From: Streptomyces chrestomyceticus JCM 4735
GTDB taxonomy: Bacteria > Actinomycetota > Actinomycetes > Streptomycetales > Streptomycetaceae
Length of the DNA: 64,000 nucleotides
Reading direction: 5' to 3'
Assembly (NCBI RefSeq): GCF_003865135.1
Contig: NZ_BHZC01000001.1
Coordinates: forward strand, 6,138,001 to 6,202,000
The position numbers and the translations under genes were made by a program. This document shows, one piece after another, positions 42,238 to 51,176 of this stretch (position 1 is its first letter; each line of letters begins with the position of its first letter). The notes beneath the pieces were generated by a model, which worked only from the letters and a program-made list of their open reading frames with translations, had not been told where the DNA came from and did no database searches.

Positions 42238-42571
42238 CATCTATCTGGTCGACCTGGAGCCTGCCCGGGGTAGTGAGGCCAACAAGATGCGCCCCGCAGT
42301 TCTGGTGTCCAACGACGCGGCCAATCGGTCCGTGCAGCGCGCAGGGCGGGGCGTGATCACGGTGGTGCCCGTGACTTCCAACGTCACGCGGGTCTTCCCG
42401 TTTCAGGTGCTGCTGACTGCCGATGGTTGCGGGCTTTCGGGGGACTCCAAAGCCCAGTGTGAGCAGGTGCGTGCGGTGTCCGTCGAACGTCTGGGGCGAC
42501 GAGTCGGCAGCGTCCCGGCGCGTGTACTGGTGGGCCTGGACGCAGCCCTCCGCCGGCACTTGGCGCTCTGA
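42224..42571 (+). CDS. mazF: Toxin MazF, mRNA interferase
   Basis: 115-residue endoribonuclease of the MazF/PemK family. MRRGDIYLVDLEPARGSEANKMRPAVLVSNDAAN holds the conserved RRGDIxxVxL and the KxRPAVVVS strand. VITVVPVTSNVTRVFPFQVLL holds the catalytic Thr/Ser loop. KAQCEQVRAVSVERLG follows. It cleaves single-stranded mRNA at short sites when the antitoxin is degraded. The start overlaps mazE by 14 bases, which ties toxin production to antitoxin translation. Confidence 0.9.
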   Translation: MRRGDIYLVDLEPARGSEANKMRPAVLVSNDAANRSVQRAGRGVITVVPVTSNVTRVFPFQVLLTADGCGLSGDSKAQCEQVRAVSVERLGRRVGSVPARVLVGLDAALRRHLAL

Positions 42572-42639
42572 GCCGCGCCGCGGATCTCCCCGTCCGATTC
42601 CCGCCGGAAACAAGCCGGATGCCCGTCCACCCTGTACGT

Positions 42640-43161
42640 ATGACGACGTACACACCCCTCCCCATCCCCGAAACCGCCCTCCGGCAACTGCGTGTCGCGG
42701 ACGACTCCGGGCGGGCCATGGAGCCCTTCGCCGCCGGGTTCGTGAGGGACCGGGTGGGCAGTGTGGGCAGTCCGCTGCGCTGCTGTCTGCGGGGGATCGA
42801 GGAAGGCGATCAGGTCGCGCTCGTCTCGTACGCGCCGTTGCGGCGGTGGGCCGAGGAGTGGGGAGCGCGGCCGGGGGCGTACGACGAGTGTGGGCCGGTG
42901 TTCATTCACGCCGGGGAGTGCGGTGGGCCGGACGGCAGCCGCGCCGGGTACCCGTTCGCGCGGCCGGGGGCCCTGCGGACGCTGCGGAGGTACGACGCGG
43001 ACGGGCACATCGTCGGCGGGCGGTTCTTCGAGATTCCGGAGGACGCGGAGGCCGGGTTTGACGCGGTGCTCGCGGAGGCTTTCGCGCGGCCGGAGGTGGT
43101 GCTGGTGCACGTCCGGGCGTTGGAGTACGGGTGCTTCCAGTTCGAGGTGCGGCGGCCGTAG
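42640..43161 (+). CDS. DUF1203 protein
   Basis: 173-residue soluble protein. The DUF1203 pattern is recognisable: YTPLPIPETALRQLRVADDSGR, then VGSPLRCCLRGIEEGDQVALVSYAPLRRW, GPVFIHAGECGG and VLVHVRALEYGCFQFEVRR at the end. Function is unknown for the family. ATG 42640 (MTTYTPLPIPE) fits the usual length; ATG 42619 adds seven residues and is possible. It stands alone before a bidirectional terminator. Confidence 0.75.
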   Translation: MTTYTPLPIPETALRQLRVADDSGRAMEPFAAGFVRDRVGSVGSPLRCCLRGIEEGDQVALVSYAPLRRWAEEWGARPGAYDECGPVFIHAGECGGPDGSRAGYPFARPGALRTLRRYDADGHIVGGRFFEIPEDAEAGFDAVLAEAFARPEVVLVHVRALEYGCFQFEVRRP

Positions 43162-43176
43162 CCGTACGGACGGATA

Positions 43177-43219
43177 CGTCGCGGGGCCCGTACGGAAGAT
43201 CCGTACGGGCCCCGCGACG
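43177..43219. terminator. Bidirectional hairpin terminator (DUF1203 / asd)
   Basis: A perfect 20-bp stem from CGTCGCGGGGCCCGTACGGA (43177-43196) and its complement (43200-43219) around an AGA loop, between convergent genes. Confidence 0.88.
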
Positions 43220-43233
43220 CGTGCTGAAACGTC

Positions 43234-44325
<1,092 letters not shown>

Positions 44326-44348
44326 TTACTGTCCACTATCTCAGGCCG

Positions 44349-47300
44349 TTACGACACGACCTTTTCGATGCGCACGCCACCGCTGCCCGTGACCGTCCCG
44401 GACGCGTTCAGCAACTGGACCTCGCCGAAGAACTCGCGACCGGCGGGCGCCGGGCCCGCGACCGCGACCTCGGCCGTGACCTGCGTCGATGCTCCGCTAC
44501 CCAGCTTCACCGGTTTCGACTCGTCCGTCTTGAGCGAACCGAGTCCGGTGGAGTAATACACATCACGGTAGTCGTAGGCGGTGCTGCCCGAGGGGATCGC
44601 GTAGCCGTCCACGACGACGGTGTAGGTGCCCGGCGCGGGCTTGGCGATGCTGACCGCCTCGTCCGAGGTGCCGGTCGCCGACGAGGCGACGACCTTGCCG
44701 CCGAGCAGGACGCTCAGGTCCAGGTCGGCCTTGGCGTCGGCGGGCGCGCCGATCGCGGCGTCCAGCCGGGACACACCGCTGCCCACGACGATCTCGTACC
44801 GCTGCGACTCGCCCTCCTTGATCGTCGGGCGCTGCGTACGGGACGAGCCCAGCTCGCCGCCCTTGAGGGTGCCTTCGACGGCGGCGAAGGCGTTGCCGAC
44901 CTTCCAGGACACCGGGGCCGGGCTGCCGACCTTGGCCTCCGGCAGGACGCGGACGGCCGGGTCGAAGGTGGTGCCGAGGGTGGCCGCGGTGACCGTGTAC
45001 GGGTTGTCCAGCAGCGGCGAGGTGCGCCGCGACTCGACCTCGATCTCCCAGACGCCGGGCGCCGGGTTCTTGTAGGTGCGCCGCGTCGGGTCGCACGTGT
45101 TGGCGGGGTTGGGGTAGTTCGGGTAGCAGTTCGGGGTGCCGGTCGGGTCGACCGGGACGCCCTGCGGGCTGAGGGCGATCCAGCGGGTCTGGCTGCCGGC
45201 CGCGAGCCCGCTCATCGAGACCTGGAGGGCCTTGGCGCCCTTCGGGACGGTGATGAAGTGGGAGGTGGTGGCGTTGCGCTGGACGGTGCCGGACTTGGCG
45301 ACCGCGTGGGTGGGCGCGGCCAGCGGCTCGGCGGCCACGACGGTGGCGAGGATCTTGCGGTCGACGCCCTCGGTGCGCGGGTCGTCCAGGTCCACGGTGA
45401 CGCTGTGGATGCCGGCGGTGCGCGGCTTGGCGGTGATCTCGAAGGTCACCGGCTGGTTCAGCGGCAGCCAGACCGCGCCGTCCTCGTCCGGCAGGTCGAA
45501 GGTGCCGTCGTTGTTGATCAGGTCCAGCTCGTGCCGGACGGGGCGGTCGGGGCCGGTGGTACGGGTGAGGGTGATCTCGTACGTCCGGGACTGGCGCACC
45601 TTCAGGCCGCCCTCGCGGTCGTACAGGCCGGTGCCGTAGCCGGGCGTCTTCAGGAAGTCGGACAGGGCCGTCTTCACGGGGGCGCGGACGGTGTACTCAT
45701 GGGCGGCGGCGCCGTGCCGGATCGCGGACCAGGCGGCGCGGATGTCCATCAGGCCGGAGCCCTGCTCGTACGACTGGAAGCCCTTGATCTGCTTGGCGGT
45801 CGAGGTGAGCGCGGTGCGCAGCTTCGCCGGGGGCAGCGCGACGCGCTGCTGCTTCGCGGCGGACAGCAGCAGCGCCGAGGCGCCGGTGGCCTGCGGTGCG
45901 GCCATCGAGGTGCCCTGGAGCATGGCGTAACCGGGCGGCAGCTCGTAGCCCGCTTCGGCGGTGGGGCTGCCGGGCTCCCAGGTGGGGATGGTGTTGATGG
46001 AGGCGCCGGGCGCGGTGATGATCGGCGTGAAGCCGCCGTCCTCGCGCGGGCCGCGGGAGGAGAACGGGAGCATGGCGTACTTGCGCGTCACGGCCGAGCC
46101 GTAGTTGGCCGCCCAGGTCTCCTTGGAGATGGACGCGCCGACGCTGACGACCTTGTCGGCCAGGCCGGGGTCGCCGATGGTGTTGGCGCCGGGGCCGCTG
46201 TTGCCCGCCGAGATGACCAACTGGACGCCGTAGGTGTCGATCAGCCGGGTGTACAGCTCGGCGCGGGCGTTGTTGCCGTCGTTGAGCGCGGGCAGGCCGC
46301 CGATCGACATGTTGACGATGTCCACGCCGCGCTTGGTGACGAGGTCGATCATGCCCTCGGTGAGCGCGATGTTGGTGCAGCCGCCGCTCCAGGTGCAGGC
46401 GCGCGAGGAGACCAGCTTCGCGCCGGGCGCCGCGCCGTTCATCTTGCCGCCGAACAGGCCGTTCGCCGCGGTGATGCCCGCGACGTGGGTGCCGTGCTCC
46501 GACTCGACGACGCCGATGTTGACGAAGTCGGCCTTCTTGCCCGTCCAGTCCCCGCCGAGCGGGTCCATCGGGACGTCCTTGCGGATCTCCACCGTGAAGG
46601 GGATGCGCTCGGCGATCGGGGTGCTCGGGTCGTCCTTGCCGAAGTAGCCGATGTCGAAGCCGTCCTTGTACGGCTTCATGGGCTGGTCGTCGGTGAAGTC
46701 GCCGTTGTCGTTCAGGTCCACCCGGACGGTGCCGGCAGCCGGGTCGTAGAGCACGCCCCAGCGGTCGGTGGTGTCCCCGTCGCGGTTCAGGTCGCCCTTC
46801 ATGTCGCCGCCCGTGGTGGCGGCCTCGGCGAAGGTGCTGACCAGGTACGAGCCCGCGGGGGCCTTCCAGGTCCGGCCGCCGTAGGTGAAGGACGGGCCGG
46901 AGACCGCGGTGGTCATCGGGCGCCAGGTCTGGTCGCCGTCGCTGATCGGGTCGGTCGCGGTGACCCAGTCGACGATCTTGCGCTCGCCGGTGGTGGTCTT
47001 CTGCAGCGCGGGGTGCGCCAGGTCCACACCGGAGTCGAGGATGCCGATGGTCACGCCGCGGCCGTCGGCCTTCGGGTGGTCGCGGACGAAGTCCACCGCG
47101 CCGGTCTCGAAGGACGGCTGGTACGGGTTCTTCGCCGGGGTGTCCTTGCCGGGCGCCGGGTAACTTCCGGCCTGCGGCCTGCCCTGGTGCTTGCTGTCCG
47201 CGCCGGGCCGCGGGTCCGGCAGCTTGATCTCCTGGCGGAGGTCGATGGCGTGCACGGAGGACAGCTTCTGCATCTTCGCGATGGCCGCGTCGGCCTGGGC

Positions 47301-47684
47301 GGTGGGCACGGTGGCCCGGACGTAGCCGAGCTTGTCGTCCGTACGCCCGACGGAGGCGCCCTTCAGGGAGTCCAGCCCCGCGGCCGCCTGCTCGGTGGCG
47401 CCCGGCGCGGTGGCCAGCATCATCGAGACGAACCGGGCGCCGCCGGACTTGGCGCGGGCGAGCAGCTCGGCGTCCTGCGAACCGAGCTTGTCGTGCGGGG
47501 ACTTCGGCGCGGGTGTGGTGCCGGCGGATATTCGGGCGTCCGCGTCGGTGCCTGCCGCGAAGGCGGCGCCGGCCGCGGTGAGCGCGGGCCCGGCCGCGGT
47601 GGCGACGGCGATCGCCGCGACGGCCGCGACCCGGGCCGTGCGTCTTGCCCGGCCCGCGGGCGGGCGTCCTGTGTCGGGGGTCAT
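44349..47684 (-). CDS. Large secreted subtilisin-like serine protease (S8)
   Basis: 1111-residue extracellular protease. The signal peptide ends near AGAAFAAG (about 45). An inhibitor-like propeptide (LGYVRATVPTAQADAAIAKMQKLSSVHAID) is at about 110-150. The S8 domain has Asp in ILDSGVDLAHPAL (about 219), His in SEHGTHVAGITAANG and Ser in LQGTSMAAPQATGASALL. The catalytic domain has a long insertion between the Asp and His residues (about 235-390) with Asp-rich DLNRDGDTTDRWG stretches that look calcium-binding. The C-terminal 450 residues form beta-rich, PPC/Ig-like domains. ATG 47684 follows AGAGG. It would degrade extracellular protein. Confidence 0.9.
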   Translation of the reverse strand: MTPDTGRPPAGRARRTARVAAVAAIAVATAAGPALTAAGAAFAAGTDADARISAGTTPAPKSPHDKLGSQDAELLARAKSGGARFVSMMLATAPGATEQAAAGLDSLKGASVGRTDDKLGYVRATVPTAQADAAIAKMQKLSSVHAIDLRQEIKLPDPRPGADSKHQGRPQAGSYPAPGKDTPAKNPYQPSFETGAVDFVRDHPKADGRGVTIGILDSGVDLAHPALQKTTTGERKIVDWVTATDPISDGDQTWRPMTTAVSGPSFTYGGRTWKAPAGSYLVSTFAEAATTGGDMKGDLNRDGDTTDRWGVLYDPAAGTVRVDLNDNGDFTDDQPMKPYKDGFDIGYFGKDDPSTPIAERIPFTVEIRKDVPMDPLGGDWTGKKADFVNIGVVESEHGTHVAGITAANGLFGGKMNGAAPGAKLVSSRACTWSGGCTNIALTEGMIDLVTKRGVDIVNMSIGGLPALNDGNNARAELYTRLIDTYGVQLVISAGNSGPGANTIGDPGLADKVVSVGASISKETWAANYGSAVTRKYAMLPFSSRGPREDGGFTPIITAPGASINTIPTWEPGSPTAEAGYELPPGYAMLQGTSMAAPQATGASALLLSAAKQQRVALPPAKLRTALTSTAKQIKGFQSYEQGSGLMDIRAAWSAIRHGAAAHEYTVRAPVKTALSDFLKTPGYGTGLYDREGGLKVRQSRTYEITLTRTTGPDRPVRHELDLINNDGTFDLPDEDGAVWLPLNQPVTFEITAKPRTAGIHSVTVDLDDPRTEGVDRKILATVVAAEPLAAPTHAVAKSGTVQRNATTSHFITVPKGAKALQVSMSGLAAGSQTRWIALSPQGVPVDPTGTPNCYPNYPNPANTCDPTRRTYKNPAPGVWEIEVESRRTSPLLDNPYTVTAATLGTTFDPAVRVLPEAKVGSPAPVSWKVGNAFAAVEGTLKGGELGSSRTQRPTIKEGESQRYEIVVGSGVSRLDAAIGAPADAKADLDLSVLLGGKVVASSATGTSDEAVSIAKPAPGTYTVVVDGYAIPSGSTAYDYRDVYYSTGLGSLKTDESKPVKLGSGASTQVTAEVAVAGPAPAGREFFGEVQLLNASGTVTGSGGVRIEKVVS

Positions 47685-48089
47685 GGCACACCTCTTAGGG
47701 GGTGGAGGGTCCGGAAATCGAACCCGTATAACCGCTCAATATGACGTAACGGGGTGGGGTTTGGGGAGGGGCGTGATCACAAGTTTGTGAACATTCGGGC
47801 GGCATGTGCGGGGCGTAAGGCCGGTGCCGCCGCCCGGGCGCCCCGGTGATCCGGGCCGCCGCCCGGTTACCCCGTGAGATGAACCTCCGGTGGCCGTCAC
47901 CCGCACCCGGCCCGAGGGCCCGGTGACCATCGGCGCCCGCCGTGATCCCTGTCCGGCGATCGGCGGCCGGCGTTGCGGCGCGGTTCACCCGTGGGCCACA
48001 CCCGCTGCCAACGCTCCCTGGTGAGAGGGCTGTTACGCGCGCCGCGCGCCGCCCTCGCCGCCGTCCCGTCCGTACCAGGGAGCTCGTGC
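47685..48089. other. Divergent intergenic region (subtilase / phosphoesterase)
   Basis: 405 bases without a supported gene. It must hold divergent promoters. A 14-base palindrome TCACAA-GT-TTGTGA is at 47777-47790, about 95-105 bases upstream of the protease start, and fits an operator. AT-richer sequence at 47725-47750 is the likely protease promoter core. Plus-strand sequence from 48071 carries the AGGGAG ribosome site of the phosphoesterase. Confidence 0.45.
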
Positions 48090-49850
48090 ATGTCCCGTAC
48101 ACGGTCCGCCGCACAGACTGTCCCCACCGCCCCCACCGTCGACCGCCGCGCCTTCCTCGCCGCCGCCGGTGCCGTCGGCGCCACGACCGCGTCCGCGCTG
48201 GCGTACGGAGCCGGTGGCGCCCGGCTCGTCGCCGGTCCTGACGCGACGACAGCCGCACCCCTCGTCGCCCCGGAACCGGTCGCCGCGCCGCCCGTCCCCC
48301 GCGTCCCCTACACCGAAGGCACCACCCTCGCCTCGGTCGCCACCCCGGGCGGCGCCGCGACGGGGTACCGCAGGCTCGCCGAAGGCCCCGGCTGGGACCG
48401 CGTCGTACGGCGTGACCTCGCCGCCACGCGCCCCGGCCGGGCCGACCGGCGCACCGTACTCGCCGCGTTCGTGCAGCTCACCGACCTGCACGTGGTCGAT
48501 GTGCAGCACCCGTTGCGCTACGAGTACCTGCGGGTGCGGTCCGCGGGCGCCTGGCGTCCCCAGGAGGCGCTGTCCGTCGCGGGCGCGGTCTCCCTCGTAG
48601 AGCGGGTCAACAGCCTGCCCGGCGGGCCCGCCACCGGGGCGCCGCTGTCCTTCGCGATGACCACCGGCGACAACACGGACAACAACTCCAGCATCGAACT
48701 CGACTGGTACCTGACCGCGCTGAGCGGCGGCCGCATCACCCCCAACTCGGGCGACCCGCGGCACTACGAAGGCGTGCAGAACAGCGGCCACCCGCTGTAC
48801 TGGCAGCCGGACAGCGCCCTGCGCGACGCCGACAAGCTGCGCGGCTTCCCCGGCATCCCCGGCTTCCTGGAAGCGGCGACCCGTACGGTCACCAGCCCCG
48901 GACTGCACCTGCCCTGGTACTCGACGGTCGGCAACCACGACTCGCTGCCCGCGGGCTGCTGCGCCCCCGACGACCCGTTCCTGGCGGAGGTCGCGACCGG
49001 CGGCCGCAAGCTGGAACTGCTGCCGGCCGACGAGGCCATCCGCGCCTATCTGGCGGTACGTCACGGATCGGGCCCCGCCAGACGGGAGTTCGCGGGCCTG
49101 CTGAAAGCGCACGGCAAACGGGCGCGCTCCGTGACGCCGGACGAGCGCCGCGTCCCCTTCACCCGCCCCGCCTACCTGCGCGCGCACCTGGACCCCCGGC
49201 ACACCGGCCCGGGGCCGCACGGGCACGGCTACACGGCGGACGACCTCGACGCGGACCGGCTCTACTACACGTTCCGGATCGCGGAGGACGTGGTGGGCAT
49301 CAGCCTCGACACCACCGACCCCGGCGGCCACCACACCGGCTCCGTCGGATCGGGTCAGATGCGCTGGCTCGACCGCACGCTGCGGGCGCACGCCTACGAG
49401 CACGTCCTCGTCTTCAGCCACCACACCAGTACGTCCATGGACAACACCCTGCCCGACCCGTCCCGCCCGGCCGAGCGGCGGCACGGCGGACCCGAACTGG
49501 CCGGCCTGCTCTCCCGGCACCGCAATGTGCTGGCCTGGATCAACGGGCACAGCCACCGCAACCTCATCACCCCGCACGGCACCTTCTGGGAGGTCACCAC
49601 CGCCTCGCACATCGACTTCCCGCAGTTGGCGCGGGTCGTGGAGGTGACGGACAACCGGGACGGCACCCTCTCCCTGTTCACCACGCTGGTCGAGTCGCAC
49701 GCGCCGCACCGCACGGACTTCGGCGACCTGTCGCAGCGGGGACTGGCGGCGCTCTACCGCGAACTGTCCTGCAACGCCCCCGGGGCCCGGAGCGACCTCG
49801 CCGGTGGTCCGGGCGACCGCAACACCGAGCTGTTGTTGAGGCGGCGCTGA
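48090..49850 (+). CDS. Tat-exported metallophosphoesterase
   Basis: 586 residues with a twin-arginine signal (VDRRAFLAAAGAVGATTASALAYG). The calcineurin-like phosphoesterase motifs are in order: FVQLTDLHVVDVQHPLR (D-x-H), FAMTTGDNTDNNSS (GDxxDN), STVGNHDSLP (GNHD), LVFSHHTSTSMDN (H) and WINGHSHRNLI (GHxH). It belongs to the TIGR03767-like group of actinobacterial exported phosphoesterases, whose substrate is not known. ATG 48090 is 7 bases after AGGGAG. Two metal ions, probably Fe/Mn/Zn, would be inserted before folded export. Confidence 0.87.
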   Translation: MSRTRSAAQTVPTAPTVDRRAFLAAAGAVGATTASALAYGAGGARLVAGPDATTAAPLVAPEPVAAPPVPRVPYTEGTTLASVATPGGAATGYRRLAEGPGWDRVVRRDLAATRPGRADRRTVLAAFVQLTDLHVVDVQHPLRYEYLRVRSAGAWRPQEALSVAGAVSLVERVNSLPGGPATGAPLSFAMTTGDNTDNNSSIELDWYLTALSGGRITPNSGDPRHYEGVQNSGHPLYWQPDSALRDADKLRGFPGIPGFLEAATRTVTSPGLHLPWYSTVGNHDSLPAGCCAPDDPFLAEVATGGRKLELLPADEAIRAYLAVRHGSGPARREFAGLLKAHGKRARSVTPDERRVPFTRPAYLRAHLDPRHTGPGPHGHGYTADDLDADRLYYTFRIAEDVVGISLDTTDPGGHHTGSVGSGQMRWLDRTLRAHAYEHVLVFSHHTSTSMDNTLPDPSRPAERRHGGPELAGLLSRHRNVLAWINGHSHRNLITPHGTFWEVTTASHIDFPQLARVVEVTDNRDGTLSLFTTLVESHAPHRTDFGDLSQRGLAALYRELSCNAPGARSDLAGGPGDRNTELLLRRR

Positions 49851-49881
49851 GCGCCGGCTCCGTACACCGTCGTGGCGGACC

Positions 49882-50928
49882 TCAGCGCGGCAGCACCACC
49901 ACGTACGACCCCGGCTCGTGGTCGTCCGCCGCCATCAGGGCCGTACGGACCACCGCAGCCTGCTGCTCCGGAGTGTCGCGCAGCTTGCGTGGGCTGAGCC
50001 GGACGACCGTGATGCCCAGCCGTTCCAGGTGCTCGCGCTTGTGGGCGTACTGCGCCCGCAGCGCCTCGTCCTCCTGGCGGGGCACCCGCGCGTCGATCTC
50101 CACGGCCACGGCCTGCTCCGGCCAGTACGCGTCCACCCCGCCCAAGTGCGGGCCGCCGGGCAGCCGCAGGTCCACGTTCCACAGCGGGTCCGGCAGGCCG
50201 TACCGCCGCACCAGGTCGTAGAGCCGGCCCTCGGCGAGCGCGCGGCCCTCGGCCAGCAGTGCGTGTACGGCGTCCACCACGTGCGGCAGGTTCAGCAGTC
50301 GCGCCTCGTTGAACTCCCGTACCACCGCCGCCGCTTCGCAGTGGCCGCCGCGTACCGCCTCGGTGAGCAGCCGGCCTACCGTGCAGGCGTCCGAGAGCCC
50401 GCTGACGGCGTCCGCCAGCGCCCGGGGTACGGGCGCCACCGGCACTCCGGTGATCTGCTGCGGCTGCGGCATCACCTGCGCCCGGACGACCTGCGCGAAG
50501 CCGGTGGAGCGCAGCCGCCGGGTGCGCGGCACCAGTACGTCGATGCGGTCCAGGGTCAGCAGTGGGGGAGCGGTGGCGAAGCGGTGCAGGGCCAGCGCCG
50601 CCAGCCCGGTGATCATCGGGTCCTGGGCCGGTGCCGGGCCGGTCTGCGCGGGGACGGCGGACGGCCGGCTCGCCGCGTACAGCAGCACCGCGTGCAGGCG
50701 TTCCTCGCTGGTGGGCGGGCCGGGATGGAGCAGGTGCACGCCCGGCAGCACCTGCTGCCAGGGGCCGCCGGGGCGGCACCGCTCGGCGGCCTCCGCGGCG
50801 CCGATGCCGTGTTCACGTAGCTGGCGGCCGGTCAGGACGCGGGGACCGCGGCCGGGGCGGTCGTGCAGCGGACGGGGGGAGAGCGGGGTGGGGGACTCCC
50901 CGCCGGAGGTTGGGGAAGTGTGGTTCAT
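49882..50928 (-). CDS. DUF559-like protein with nuclease-type C-terminal domain
   Basis: 348-residue cytoplasmic protein. The N-terminal part (LTGRQLREHGIGAAEAAERCRPGGPWQQVLPGVHLLHPG) has the winged-helix look of AbiEi-type antitoxin N-domains. The C-terminal 100 residues (WNVDLRLPGGPHLGGVDAYWPEQAVAVEIDARVPR to KREHLERLGITVVRLSPRKLRD) have the D-ExD-H/R pattern of the DUF559/Vsr-like restriction-endonuclease fold. Similar proteins are common in Streptomyces without an assigned role. ATG 50928 has only a weak ribosome site. Nothing nearby suggests an Abi system. Confidence 0.7.
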   Translation of the reverse strand: MNHTSPTSGGESPTPLSPRPLHDRPGRGPRVLTGRQLREHGIGAAEAAERCRPGGPWQQVLPGVHLLHPGPPTSEERLHAVLLYAASRPSAVPAQTGPAPAQDPMITGLAALALHRFATAPPLLTLDRIDVLVPRTRRLRSTGFAQVVRAQVMPQPQQITGVPVAPVPRALADAVSGLSDACTVGRLLTEAVRGGHCEAAAVVREFNEARLLNLPHVVDAVHALLAEGRALAEGRLYDLVRRYGLPDPLWNVDLRLPGGPHLGGVDAYWPEQAVAVEIDARVPRQEDEALRAQYAHKREHLERLGITVVRLSPRKLRDTPEQQAAVVRTALMAADDHEPGSYVVVLPR

Positions 50929-51133
50929 GTCCCGGCCATTCCCGCCGCCGCCCCGCCTCCTAACGCCTGTTACACGCCCGTCGACAAACCCGGACAACGC
51001 CGTCCTAAAGTACGGGAGTTCGACTGCCGAAAATTGCCGGTCCGGACGGAGTTGACACCTGTACGAGGGACCGCGCGCACGGCCGGGGCTCGTACGCGGG
51101 TGCCAACGGCCCCGTACGCAGGCGGCAACGGGC

Positions 51134-51166
51134 CCCGCGCGCGAGCCCGTACGGCTCACGCGCGGG
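51134..51166 (-). terminator. Hairpin terminator after the second pepN
   Basis: CCCGCGCGCGAGCC (51134-51147) pairs with GGCTCACGCGCGGG (51153-51166) with one mismatch and a CGTAC loop, 11 bases past the pepN-like stop. Confidence 0.6.
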
Positions 51167-51176
51167 ACCCCGGCGG

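Noticed and set aside
47700..47730. tRNA-like T-arm on the minus strand (GGGTTCGATTTCCGG) upstream of the protease
   Set aside because: The T-loop-like sequence is followed by a plausible acceptor end, but no anticodon arm, D-arm or matching 5' acceptor strand could be found upstream, so it is not called as a tRNA or an att site.
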